A DNA stretch of 22,018 bases from a bacterium (GCA_030692145.1 JAUYCU010000007.1:1-22018), one strand, 5' to 3'; positions 13,876 through 21,330 are shown, counted from the stretch's first letter. Notes: generated by a model from the letters alone, not told the origin. Translations and numbers: made by a program.

Positions 13876-13943
13876 ATAAAAATTAAAATACTAAATTCTC
13901 CAATGCTTTCGGGCACCGACAAAAATTATTAGCTATTCCATTG

Positions 13944-15674
13944 TTATTGCTTTCCCTCAACTGTTATTTTTATTTTATCCTTGTTTGCAGGAATATTTTT
14001 TACCCAAAATGGCCAAAATATAACTCTGGCGACTTCGACTTCCGCAAGCGAACTAAGGTACTGACGGACGTCGATTTCATTTTTTCCCGCCAAATCGTTT
14101 TTTATCTTGTTCTCGTCAATGTTCCAGCCCGCCTCCGCTTCGACCTGGCAAGAAAAAGTTGTTTTCGTATGACTTGTATCGACTTTAGATTTTCCGTAAC
14201 TCAATTTAATCGTTGCCGGAATCAAAAATTTATCCGCGGAAATCTTACTGCCGATGCTTTCCCTTACCACTAAGATAACGTCTTCTTCTTTAAACGCCAT
14301 ACCCCATGCTTTAGCCTTAATCTTTATGGTAAATTCCTTGCCTGGTTGGTCGGCCTTCAGGCTTGATGTCGATTCTGTTACTTCCAGAGTCTGACTACTT
14401 TCCAAAAGCTTCAGCTCTTTGGGAATCTTTTCAATAAATTCTTTCTCGGCCTTATTCTTCAAATCCAAGGAAACGATTTCCGTTGCTCCCTCTATGTCTT
14501 CTTTGGTGGCAACTTTCATTATTCCCTTTGCGCCTCCGATCATTGGGCTCGTGGACATTCCGTAAAATCCGGTATACTTGGGTGTTCCCTCAAGTCCGGG
14601 AATCGTAAACTTGGAGGAATTGATATTATAGGATTCTCCCGGCTCGTCCGCTTCCACGTAAACTTCACGGTTATTGGGAATAATTTTCCCTTCTTCTATG
14701 GTTGCGCCGGGAATAATCACAGTATCGGTCAGACGGAATATCTTTCCGCTTTCCGAGCGCAATCTTGTTGTTTTTACCAATGTTTGTTCACTAGAGCTGT
14801 ATTGGTTATAAATCGTAATTTTGCCCCTCGCTTTTTCCGAAACATCTTTTTCTCCCGTAGACGGAAAGGTTCGTGTATCTTCGATTTCTATCTGAAAAAC
14901 CTGAGCCGGAATTATCCCGTTTTCCTTGTCGATTGAACCGATATCTTTATCCGCAACGATTTCTGCTTCGAAATTAACGGGTTCTTTTTTCGGACTAATC
15001 GATATTTCCGCTTTCGGAAGATAAAAATAGAGAAAAAATCCTCCGCCAATAAACAATAAAGTAATAATTAGGGAAATCAAACGTTTGGGCGTAAAAATTT
15101 TAAAAGATATTTTTTTCTCTTCTGGAATATAAATTTCCTGTTCTTTTTCTTTTCTGTATTCTTGTTTTTCTTTTCTGCCCCTTATAAATAATTCATCGAA
15201 TTGTTCTTCTTTGTCTCCTAGGTCGCGAAATTCCTCTCCGCGAAGAGAATCCCGAATCGGTTCATAAATCGACTCTTTTATCTCCGGTTCAATTTTTCTT
15301 GTTTGTGTCGGTTCTTTCTTCTTCGGGGTTCTCACTATGTCAGAAATTATTTTTTTTCCGGATTTAAATTTTCCTTCGAATTCTTTTTGTCTCTTGGTTT
15401 CCCATTCTTCTTGTCTCATTTCTTCTTTTATTCTGTCTACAACCGTCAAATTTACCTGTTGTGAGAGTTTTTTGATTAAACTGTCGGAGGTGATAATCGC
15501 AATATCCTTTCCCAAAGAAATCGATTCTTCTTTCAGGATTCTCAAATTAATAATACTCCTTAATGCCAAAAAGCCGCTCGGGACAATTAAAGCAATCCGA
15601 TTATCACGGCTTCTCTTTATTCTGTCGATTACCGAGAAAAAATCTTCGTCTGTTTCCAAATAAAATTTTTCCAT
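13944..15674 (-). CDS. Single-pass membrane protein of a type common in CPR, often labelled baseplate J-like
   Basis: The 576-residue protein has three parts. Residues 1-75 look like a small Rossmann-type alpha/beta domain (NRIALIVPSGFLALRSIINL). Residues 76-195 are highly charged and probably disordered or coiled. A membrane helix at 198-219 is followed by an extracytoplasmic beta-rich region of about 355 residues. That region contains TRTFPSTGEKDVSEKARGKI and TIYNQYSSSEQTL, a pattern I know from CPR proteins that automatic annotation calls baseplate J/gp47-like. The true function is not known to me, and no phage genes are near. It starts 2 bases after the FtsA/PilM-like gene, so the two products probably work together at the membrane. 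Confidence 0.8.
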   Translation of the reverse strand: MEKFYLETDEDFFSVIDRIKRSRDNRIALIVPSGFLALRSIINLRILKEESISLGKDIAIITSDSLIKKLSQQVNLTVVDRIKEEMRQEEWETKRQKEFEGKFKSGKKIISDIVRTPKKKEPTQTRKIEPEIKESIYEPIRDSLRGEEFRDLGDKEEQFDELFIRGRKEKQEYRKEKEQEIYIPEEKKISFKIFTPKRLISLIITLLFIGGGFFLYFYLPKAEISISPKKEPVNFEAEIVADKDIGSIDKENGIIPAQVFQIEIEDTRTFPSTGEKDVSEKARGKITIYNQYSSSEQTLVKTTRLRSESGKIFRLTDTVIIPGATIEEGKIIPNNREVYVEADEPGESYNINSSKFTIPGLEGTPKYTGFYGMSTSPMIGGAKGIMKVATKEDIEGATEIVSLDLKNKAEKEFIEKIPKELKLLESSQTLEVTESTSSLKADQPGKEFTIKIKAKAWGMAFKEEDVILVVRESIGSKISADKFLIPATIKLSYGKSKVDTSHTKTTFSCQVEAEAGWNIDENKIKNDLAGKNEIDVRQYLSSLAEVEVARVIFWPFWVKNIPANKDKIKITVEGKQ

Positions 15675-15676
15675 TT

Positions 15677-16861
15677 TTATGTTTGAATTAATCTTATCGC
15701 TCTTTTTAAAAGAGAGTAAAACTCATTTGACTTCGGCGATTCCGTGGCTAAAGACGCCAAGGCCAAAGAGCTGACATCCTGAAGTTTTGTTTTATTGGTG
15801 ATTTTTGTTATTTCGTTGGGAGAAATTATTTTTATTTTAAATCCTCCTTTCTTTTTTAAAACATCCCCCATTCCCGGTAAAAGGCTTCCCCCACCGCAAA
15901 GTAAAACATTGCTTGGGGTCGATTTATAATTTTCATAAAAATCATTAAGTACAACTTTTATGCCGCCAAACCAAGAAGAAATGTTCGAAGAAAATAACTT
16001 ATCGAGTTTCTCTTTTGCGGAATCGCTAACTTCTCCTTTACTGTATTTGGTTTTCACTATTTCCGCATCGTCCAAATCTAGGCCCAAAAACTCGGAAAGT
16101 GTCTTGGTAAATAAATGACCGCCCAAATTGAAGTTTTTTATATCGATCACTTCGCCTTTATTTTTAACCAATACGACGTCGGTAACTTTTCCACCAACAT
16201 CGATGATGATGACGTCGTCTTTGAAGCTTCCCGCCCCTAGTCCATGAAACAAAGCATAGGACTGGGAATTGACTCCCCTTAGCTCCAGTCCGAGCTCCGC
16301 GGACAATTGCAATAATTTTTCTAAATTTTCTCTAGAAGTGTAGTTATTGAATATGGTAAGAGAAATTATCTCTCCCTCAAACCCGATTGGATTTGGGATA
16401 TGCTCGTTGTCGACTTTTATATCGACGACACAGGCATTAACAAGTCTTGCCTCCGATTCGGGCAACCCCGTTTCCGAAGAAAAATCTTTTCTTAGTCTGT
16501 CGTACGCCCGCCACTGCGTTTTTTGAACAATATTTCTCAATTCCGCCAAATCGATTTTTTGACTCGAGTCTTCTCTTTTATAACAAAAAGTGGTGCTGAC
16601 ACCTCTTAATAAGTCCCCTCCTGTGCCCAAAAAAATCTCGTCGGCCTTAATGCCTGTTTTTTTCTCGATTCTGCTTATTGCTTTCTGGCAGGCCAAAGAA
16701 AGTTTTTCGAAATCGCAAAAAGATTTTTCTTTCGTCCAATTCAATAAATTTCCCCTTCCCTCTTCTTCGTTAATTTCCAAAAGAAGCGCTTTTACAAATT
16801 GGCTGCCGATATCCAAAACAATCAGGTTTTTATTTTTAAAATCTTTTTTGAAAAACCTCAT
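15677..16861 (-). CDS. FtsA/PilM-like actin-fold ATPase
   Basis: The 394-residue protein has the three nucleotide-binding blocks of the actin/Hsp70 fold: LIVLDIGSQFVKAL at 13-26, VIIIDVGGKVTDVVLV at 217-232, and VLLCGGGSLLPGM at 319-331. Between the first two lies an SHS2-type subdomain (about 75-190) with PNPIGFEGEIISLTI, the mark of the FtsA/PilM group. FtsA tethers FtsZ to the membrane, whereas PilM is the cytoplasmic ring protein of type IV pili. No ftsZ or pil genes are visible here, so I cannot choose. The partner membrane protein directly downstream recalls the PilM-PilN pairing in layout, though not in sequence. A promoter ends 7 bases before the ATG. Confidence 0.88.
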   Translation of the reverse strand: MRFFKKDFKNKNLIVLDIGSQFVKALLLEINEEEGRGNLLNWTKEKSFCDFEKLSLACQKAISRIEKKTGIKADEIFLGTGGDLLRGVSTTFCYKREDSSQKIDLAELRNIVQKTQWRAYDRLRKDFSSETGLPESEARLVNACVVDIKVDNEHIPNPIGFEGEIISLTIFNNYTSRENLEKLLQLSAELGLELRGVNSQSYALFHGLGAGSFKDDVIIIDVGGKVTDVVLVKNKGEVIDIKNFNLGGHLFTKTLSEFLGLDLDDAEIVKTKYSKGEVSDSAKEKLDKLFSSNISSWFGGIKVVLNDFYENYKSTPSNVLLCGGGSLLPGMGDVLKKKGGFKIKIISPNEITKITNKTKLQDVSSLALASLATESPKSNEFYSLLKRAIRLIQT

Positions 16862-16868
16862 TGATTGT

Positions 16869-16896
16869 ATTATACAACAATTCTATTTTAAACCAA
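16869..16896 (-). promoter_or_regulatory. Leaderless promoter of the FtsA/PilM-like gene
   Basis: On the minus strand TTGGTT (16891-16896), a 16-base spacer and TATAAT (16869-16874) lead to an ATG 7 bases later. The expected transcription start is at or beside the A of the start codon. Confidence 0.65.
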
Positions 16897-16933
16897 AATA
16901 AAATTACTCACAACATTAAAATAAAATTAAGAC

Positions 16934-16962
16934 TTGACTTTTTATTATATATGTTTTATACT
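16934..16962 (+). promoter_or_regulatory. Promoter of the lytic transglycosylase gene
   Basis: TTGACT (16934-16939), a 17-base spacer and TATACT (16957-16962) make a strong sigma-70-type promoter. It gives a leader of about 75 bases, unlike the leaderless units around it. Confidence 0.8.
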
Positions 16963-16970
16963 CTATAAAC

Positions 16971-16987
16971 TAGTTCTTTAAGAACTA
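16971..16987. promoter_or_regulatory. Palindrome TAGTTCTT-T-AAGAACTA just past the -10
   Basis: A perfect 8-bp inverted repeat with a one-base centre begins 8 bases after the -10 element, covering about +2 to +18. Its place suits a repressor operator; it could also form a weak hairpin at the 5' end of the mRNA. Confidence 0.45.
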
Positions 16988-17000
16988 AATAAGTCTATTA

Positions 17001-17041
17001 AACCCTCCTACGCATAAAGCTACGGAAGGGTAAAGGAGGTT
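17001..17041 (+). promoter_or_regulatory. Leader structure that can mask the Shine-Dalgarno site; contains a palindromic repeat copy
   Basis: CCTCCT at 17004-17009 is complementary to the strong AGGAGG at 17034-17039, five bases before the ATG. ACCCT at 17002-17006 can instead pair with AGGGT at 17027-17031, leaving AGGAGG free. The stretch 17003-17030 is also a relative of the repeat at 21855-21880. Two exclusive pairings suggest translational control, but no ligand or sensor is known. Confidence 0.5.
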
Positions 17042-17044
17042 GAA

Positions 17045-18034
17045 ATGAAAAAAGGTTTCTATGTCGGATTATTCATTGCCTTGGTCGCTGCATTTATTCT
17101 TAATCTAAAAAAAATCGAACAGCCGAAAAAACCTGAGGTCGCAAAACAACAACAAGGTGAAATCGAAAGCCCCCCTACCGCAACGTCCACTGCCATCCCC
17201 GAATCGCTGAGTTTAAAATTTTACAAAGAACTTCCCGACGACATTTATTTTTGCGGAGAACATCTAATCCTGGATGAAAACAAAAAAAGAACCCTTGCCG
17301 ATGTCATGGATGCGGAAATTAAAGGGCTTTCCTCAGACAGTATCCGCGAGATAAGGAACAACATGTGGTTTTCCTACATCCGCAATGAATTGAAGGCCGG
17401 TGGTCTTCACGATGATTTAAAGTATGTCCCGATTGCCGAAAGCCGTTTAAGTCCAACAGCGGAATCGAGCGAGGGCGCTATGGGCCCCTGGCAATTGATG
17501 CCGGGGACTGCGGACCGATTTGATCTAACCATAATACCGAAAGATTACGACGAAAGATGCGATTTTGTGAAATCCACCGAAGCTGCTATTGAGTATCTTC
17601 AAGAACTACACAAAGAATTCAAAAATTGGTCAGCCGCACTCGCCGCTTACAACACTGGCGAGGAAAATCTCCGGAAAGCAATGGAAGCCAAAAGAACGCG
17701 TGATTTCTATCAATTGAAAACGCTCCATCCTGAAACGCAAGCTTTTCCTTTCCGGGTCATGGCAACAAAGCTCATATTCAAGAATCCGGAAAAGTACGGA
17801 TTTTCACGTGAAGGCTGGCTAAGTGAATCGGTATTCGCGAAATGGGAAATTACCGAAGTATCTTTGAATATCGACGACGAATGGATGCATATCGACCAAA
17901 TCATCCAGGGGCTAAAAGAAAACTTTCCCGACTGGGACCCTTCTCAATTCATGAAGTATAATCCGCATATACTCGATAGTCTGTTTCGCGGAAAATACAA
18001 GGTTTATTTAGTTAAAGAAAGCGGGACGTCATAG
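17045..18034 (+). CDS. MltD-like lytic transglycosylase (SLT domain), membrane-anchored
   Basis: Lytic transglycosylases cut the glycan strands of peptidoglycan to form 1,6-anhydro ends. The 329-residue protein has an N-terminal hydrophobic segment (4-20) with no clear cleavage site, a Pro/Thr/Glu-rich spacer, and an SLT domain at about 105-245. The catalytic Glu132 is in PIAESRLSPTAES, followed by GAMGPWQLMPGTA at 144-156 and ALAAYNTGEENLRKA near 199-212, the family pattern of MltD/Slt enzymes. The C-terminal part (about 265-329) may be a small binding domain but no LysM motif is clear. The start is fixed by AGGAGG at 17034-17039. The stop codon lies in a terminator loop. Confidence 0.93.
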   Translation: MKKGFYVGLFIALVAAFILNLKKIEQPKKPEVAKQQQGEIESPPTATSTAIPESLSLKFYKELPDDIYFCGEHLILDENKKRTLADVMDAEIKGLSSDSIREIRNNMWFSYIRNELKAGGLHDDLKYVPIAESRLSPTAESSEGAMGPWQLMPGTADRFDLTIIPKDYDERCDFVKSTEAAIEYLQELHKEFKNWSAALAAYNTGEENLRKAMEAKRTRDFYQLKTLHPETQAFPFRVMATKLIFKNPEKYGFSREGWLSESVFAKWEITEVSLNIDDEWMHIDQIIQGLKENFPDWDPSQFMKYNPHILDSLFRGKYKVYLVKESGTS

Positions 18035-18050
18035 GACGTCCCGTGTTTTT
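18022..18050 (+). terminator. Intrinsic terminator with the transglycosylase stop codon in its loop
   Basis: CGGGACGTC (18022-18030) pairs over 9 bp with GACGTCCCG (18035-18043) around ATAG, and TGTTTTT follows. The TAG stop is 18032-18034, within the loop, so the last codons form the stem. Confidence 0.9.
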
Positions 18051-18061
18051 ATTGCCTATTG

Positions 18062-18173
18062 ACCCTGCACTTATCTCGAATTATGGCAATATAAATATAT
18101 CGGCCTGAGGCGAAGCCGCCTTACGGCTTTGAACAGGGTTGTGCCCTAAACGTCAAAAAAATAGGTGCAGGGT
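18062..18173. repeat. Intergenic segment bounded by a 9-bp inverted repeat (ACCCTGCAC)
   Basis: ACCCTGCAC at 18062-18070 and GTGCAGGGT at 18165-18173 are perfect complements about 95 bases apart. Inside are a small hairpin (AGGCGAAGCCGCCT, about 18108-18121) and GGGTTGTGCCC around 18136-18146. The right arm touches the TTGACA of the next promoter. No coding potential is seen. Confidence 0.5.
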
Positions 18174-18207
18174 TGACAAAACTGCCTTTTTATGATAGGC
18201 TTATAAT
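18173..18207 (+). promoter_or_regulatory. Promoter region of the Gly/Tyr/Trp-rich secreted protein
   Basis: TTGACA (18173-18178) is followed at 17 bases by TAGGCT (18196-18201) and at 23 bases by TATAAT (18202-18207). Either hexamer could be the -10. The lipoprotein gene at 21409 has the same arrangement. Confidence 0.6.
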
Positions 18208-18260
18208 AGAAGAACTTTGGATTTTAACGGATAAATAAATCAACCAACAAGGAGGTTACG

Positions 18261-19295
18261 ATGAAAAATTCAAGATTCTTTTTTGCTCTTTTCATTGGAT
18301 TACTAATGGTTTGCGCGAGTACATTCGCACAGACCACCAAGCAGGCCGAGCTAACTCTCGGCGGACAGAAACCGGCAGAGAAAGTTGCCCAGGCCGCAGA
18401 AACCGCGAAAACGGAAGAAGTAGCCAATGCACAGGAAACGACCGCGACAACGGAAACGAAGAGGGAAGATTCCGAAGAACCCGAAGAGCAGAAAGTTGTT
18501 CTGCTTGTCCCGTTTCGATTGGGGACAATTTTCGACCTCGAAATTCTCGGAGTCCGCTTCTCTCTAGCAATCCAGCCGCTCGGATACGGGTACGGATACG
18601 GATATCCCTACTACGGATCCTGGTACTCTGGCTGGGGATGGAATCGCTACTGGTACGGAAACTACTGGTGGAACGGCGGCTATTACAACTACGCATGGAA
18701 CAGCTGGGAATGGAATCGTCAAGGATGGTACAGGTCGCACGACAGAAATCGCGATAGAACCAACCCCATCCACGTTTCTCAACTCAGAGACCCCCATCAC
18801 GCGGTCACAACCGCAAACGTAAGACCCGCCGAACAAACCCTCATCGCCCAGTCCAACGCCACGGCCAAATCCATCAGATCAATCTCGACCCAAAATCCTG
18901 TCAAATCCTACCCCAGCAACAACACTGTTTCCCGCACCCAGCAGAAATTCAATGGTAGAATCGCAGGAAAATTCACCCAGTCCAAACAAAACCCGCTCTT
19001 CCAGAAAGCCACACCCTCAATCCGCTCCACCGCCAATTCCCGCTCGATTCTTTCCCGAACCCAGAATACCCGTTCATCCACACCCGGAATTTCCAACCAG
19101 CCCCGCCCGACTTCTTCCCGCACCGCTTTTCGTCCCACTTCCCGCACCGGCTCGTCCCGTATTTCCGCGCCCGCCCGCTCGTCCACGCCCCGTTCAACTG
19201 CTGTCCGCTCATCTGGCGCTTCGCGGCCCTCCGCAGCCAGAACATCCGCTCCGCGCGCCTCTTCCTCTCGTGGAGGAAACGTCCGGAGAAAGTAA
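18261..19295 (+). CDS. Secreted low-complexity protein: Gly/Tyr/Trp-rich middle and Ser/Arg-rich basic tail
   Basis: I do not recognise a named family. The 344-residue protein has a signal peptide (1-23, ending TFA before Q24) and an Ala/Thr/Glu-rich acidic stretch to about residue 77. A short conserved-looking hydrophobic block follows at 79-107 (VVLLVPFRLGTIFDLEILGV and on). Residues 108-157 are almost all Gly, Tyr, Trp and Asn, beginning GYGYGYGYPYYG. The last 150 residues or so are rich in Ser, Arg, Thr and Pro and strongly basic. The coding strand is C-rich and GC-rich compared with its neighbours. The start has a strong AAGGAGGTT site. Surface attachment, matrix formation or binding of acidic polymers such as DNA are possible, but unproven. 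A terminator follows. Confidence 0.85.
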   Translation: MKNSRFFFALFIGLLMVCASTFAQTTKQAELTLGGQKPAEKVAQAAETAKTEEVANAQETTATTETKREDSEEPEEQKVVLLVPFRLGTIFDLEILGVRFSLAIQPLGYGYGYGYPYYGSWYSGWGWNRYWYGNYWWNGGYYNYAWNSWEWNRQGWYRSHDRNRDRTNPIHVSQLRDPHHAVTTANVRPAEQTLIAQSNATAKSIRSISTQNPVKSYPSNNTVSRTQQKFNGRIAGKFTQSKQNPLFQKATPSIRSTANSRSILSRTQNTRSSTPGISNQPRPTSSRTAFRPTSRTGSSRISAPARSSTPRSTAVRSSGASRPSAARTSAPRASSSRGGNVRRK

Positions 19296-19324
19296 TCCAA
19301 TCCAAAAGTTCTTTTCGTAAAACC

Positions 19325-19355
19325 GCCGTCAGGGCTTTCCCTGACGGCTTTCTTT
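19325..19355 (+). terminator. Intrinsic terminator of the secreted-protein gene
   Basis: GCCGTCAGGG (19325-19334) pairs perfectly over 10 bp with CCCTGACGGC (19339-19348) around CTTT, followed by TTTCTTTAT. Confidence 0.92.
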
Positions 19356-19370
19356 ATCCAATCCTAATAA

Positions 19371-19537
19371 AGAATTAATTTATATTTTCGTAAACCATTA
19401 CGGAGCCAAGCCCACTTCAAACAAAATAAAACCGCCAAACCAATTATGGCTTGGCGAGTAATAGTAGCGCCAGAGAAAAACAATATAAAATCAAGATTCG
19501 GCGACTGCGTGGTTGAAGAAAATTATAAATTAATTCT
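19371..19537. repeat. Nested inverted repeats downstream of alaS, possible structured RNA
   Basis: Outer arms AGAATTAATTTATA (19371-19384) and TATAAATTAATTCT (19524-19537) are perfect complements over 14 bp. The second contains the alaS TAA stop. Inside, GCCAAGCC near 19404 pairs with GGCTTGGC near 19447, and ATTAC and GTAAT extend that stem past small bulges. The segment has no convincing coding sequence and does not fold as a tRNA. It may be the alaS 3' end or a small RNA. Confidence 0.5.
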
Positions 19538-21287
19538 GTCCAACCACCGCTTTTATTCTCCTCACTCCCGCGCTGCTCGCCTCCTCTTTCAAAATCTTAA
19601 AATATCCAAGCTGACCGGTATGGGTAATATGCGGCCCAGCGCAAATCTCGCAGGAATAGGGACAATCAGGCGCACCGACAGAATAAACTTTCACTTTATC
19701 ACCGTATTTCGATTCAAAAACTCCCATTGCTCCGATTTCCTTGGCTTTTTCTAACGACACTTCATTACAATTCACCGGCAAATTTTTCTTAATCACTTCA
19801 TTTACCGCATCTTCAACTTTTTTGATTTGCTCCGCAGTCATTTTTTCTGAATGCGAAAAATCCAAACGCAATCTTTCCGCAGTAATATTCGAACCTTTTT
19901 GATAAACATGGTCACCCAAAACTTTTCGTAAAGCTGCCAGTAATAAATGTGTTGCAGTGTGTAGTTTTGTCACCTGCTCCGAATTATCCGCCAAACCTGA
20001 TTTGAATTTTCCCGCAGTCGCAGTCCGCGAAAGCTCCTGATGTTTTTTAAATTCTTCATCAAACTCTTTTTCATTAAATTCTACATTATTTTCTCTGCAA
20101 AGATCTTGCATAATTTCCTTAGGGAGACCAAATGTCTGATACAAATAAAATGCATCTTTTCCATATAATATTCTTTGATCCCACGCAACGCCTATTGTCC
20201 CGCGCTTATCTGGCTCTCTTCTTAAAACTAATTTTTCAAATTCTTTTAATCCTTTTTCCAGGGTCTTTCCGAATTTTTCTTCCTCCTGAATAAACTGCTC
20301 AATGACAAAATCTTTGTTTTTCTGCAATTCCGGATACTCATCACCCATCAAATCAATAACCAATTTTCCAATCTCGTGCGTAAATGATTTTTCGATTCCC
20401 AGTTTCTTACCATAGCGAATTGCCCGACGAATCAATCTGCGTAAAACATATCCCTGCTCAACATTTGATGGCGCAATACCTTTTTCATCGCCCATAATAA
20501 ATGTTGCTGCGCGCAAATGGTCGGCAATAATTCGCTCGGCTTTCGTGTCTTTGGTTTTTGCCAACTCCTGTACTTTTCTGACAATCGATTTTAACGGTTC
20601 AATATCAAAAACATTCTTCTTGCCCGACAAAACCGCGACAGTCCTCTCAACTCCCATTCCGGTATCCACGTTTTTTTGTTTTAATGGTTCGTATTTTCCG
20701 TCAACGGTTTTATTGAATTCCATAAAAACATCATTCCAGATTTCTATTCCCTCATAAAACATTTCCGAACAAGGACCACAAGGACCGCCAGCAACTTGAC
20801 CCCAAAAATTATCTTCACGACCTAAAAATTTAATTTTGTCTTTCGGAACACCAACCGATTCCCAAATTTCTGCAGACTCTTCGTCTTTCGGAATTTCCGA
20901 GTCGCCGACAAAAACCGAAACAGATATTTTCTTTTTATTCAAGCCCAACCATTTTTTATCGGTCAAAAATTCCCAACTCATTTCAATCGCTTCTTTTTTC
21001 CAATACCCGCCCAGCCCCCAGTTTCCCAACATTTCAAAAAAAGTTAAGTGCACGTCGTCACCAACTTCATCAATATCCCCTGTTCTGATACATTTCTGAA
21101 CATTGACCAATCTATCCCCTGCCGGATGTTTTTCTCCCAACAAATACGGCACCAATGGATGCATCCCCGCGGAAGTAAATAGCGCCCCTGGGTCATTTTC
21201 CGGAATCAAAGAAGCGCTGGGTATTGCTTTATGCCCATTTTGCTTAAAAAATTCGAAATATTTTTCTTTCAGTTCGCGTGTGGTCAT
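19530..21287 (-). CDS. alaS: Alanyl-tRNA synthetase, short form without C-Ala domain
   Basis: The enzyme charges tRNA-Ala and edits mischarged Ser and Gly. From the ATG at 21287 it has 585 residues against about 875 in E. coli. The class II core has PSASLIPENDPGALFTSAGM at 23-42 and RTGDIDEVGDDVHLTFFEML at 68-87. The tRNA-recognition region is ADHLRAATFIMGDE at 255-268. The editing domain keeps HTATH at 443-447 and the zinc-site CAGPH at 549-553 (CGGTH in most bacteria). The protein ends just after the editing domain, so the C-terminal dimerisation and tRNA-elbow-binding domain is absent. The frame is open 12 codons upstream, but the TATAAT lies inside that stretch, 7 bases before the chosen ATG, which rules out the longer form from this promoter. 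Confidence 0.95.
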   Translation of the reverse strand: MTTRELKEKYFEFFKQNGHKAIPSASLIPENDPGALFTSAGMHPLVPYLLGEKHPAGDRLVNVQKCIRTGDIDEVGDDVHLTFFEMLGNWGLGGYWKKEAIEMSWEFLTDKKWLGLNKKKISVSVFVGDSEIPKDEESAEIWESVGVPKDKIKFLGREDNFWGQVAGGPCGPCSEMFYEGIEIWNDVFMEFNKTVDGKYEPLKQKNVDTGMGVERTVAVLSGKKNVFDIEPLKSIVRKVQELAKTKDTKAERIIADHLRAATFIMGDEKGIAPSNVEQGYVLRRLIRRAIRYGKKLGIEKSFTHEIGKLVIDLMGDEYPELQKNKDFVIEQFIQEEEKFGKTLEKGLKEFEKLVLRREPDKRGTIGVAWDQRILYGKDAFYLYQTFGLPKEIMQDLCRENNVEFNEKEFDEEFKKHQELSRTATAGKFKSGLADNSEQVTKLHTATHLLLAALRKVLGDHVYQKGSNITAERLRLDFSHSEKMTAEQIKKVEDAVNEVIKKNLPVNCNEVSLEKAKEIGAMGVFESKYGDKVKVYSVGAPDCPYSCEICAGPHITHTGQLGYFKILKEEASSAGVRRIKAVVGQN

Positions 21288-21294
21288 TGATTTC

Positions 21295-21323
21295 ATTATA
21301 AACAAAAAATTCTTTATTATCAA
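21295..21323 (-). promoter_or_regulatory. Leaderless promoter of alaS
   Basis: On the minus strand TTGATA (21318-21323), a 17-base spacer and TATAAT (21295-21300) end 7 bases before the ATG at 21287. It diverges from the lipoprotein promoter that starts at 21331. Confidence 0.82.
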
Positions 21324-21330
21324 TCCGCTA

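Noticed and set aside
13944..15674. Phage or contractile injection system suggested by the baseplate J-like label
   Set aside because: The protein has a membrane helix and a non-phage N-terminal domain, and no sheath, tube, spike or other baseplate genes are nearby.
17003..17030. CRISPR-like repeat, given a second related copy at 21855-21880
   Set aside because: There are only two diverged copies nearly 5 kb apart, with no regular spacers and no cas genes.
18292..19320. Several long open frames overlapping the secreted-protein gene on both strands
   Set aside because: They arise from the C-rich, low-complexity coding sequence. They lack ribosome sites, promoters and protein-like composition, whereas the frame at 18261 has a signal peptide and a strong Shine-Dalgarno.
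19385..19523. Possible tRNA gene after alaS
   Set aside because: The GCCAAGCC/GGCTTGGC stem does not sit in a cloverleaf, and no T-loop (GTTCRANNC) or CCA end is seen.
19446..19754. Plus-strand open frame of 102 codons overlapping the end of alaS
   Set aside because: It runs antisense through conserved alaS codons, has no promoter or ribosome site, and its first half lies in the inverted-repeat segment.
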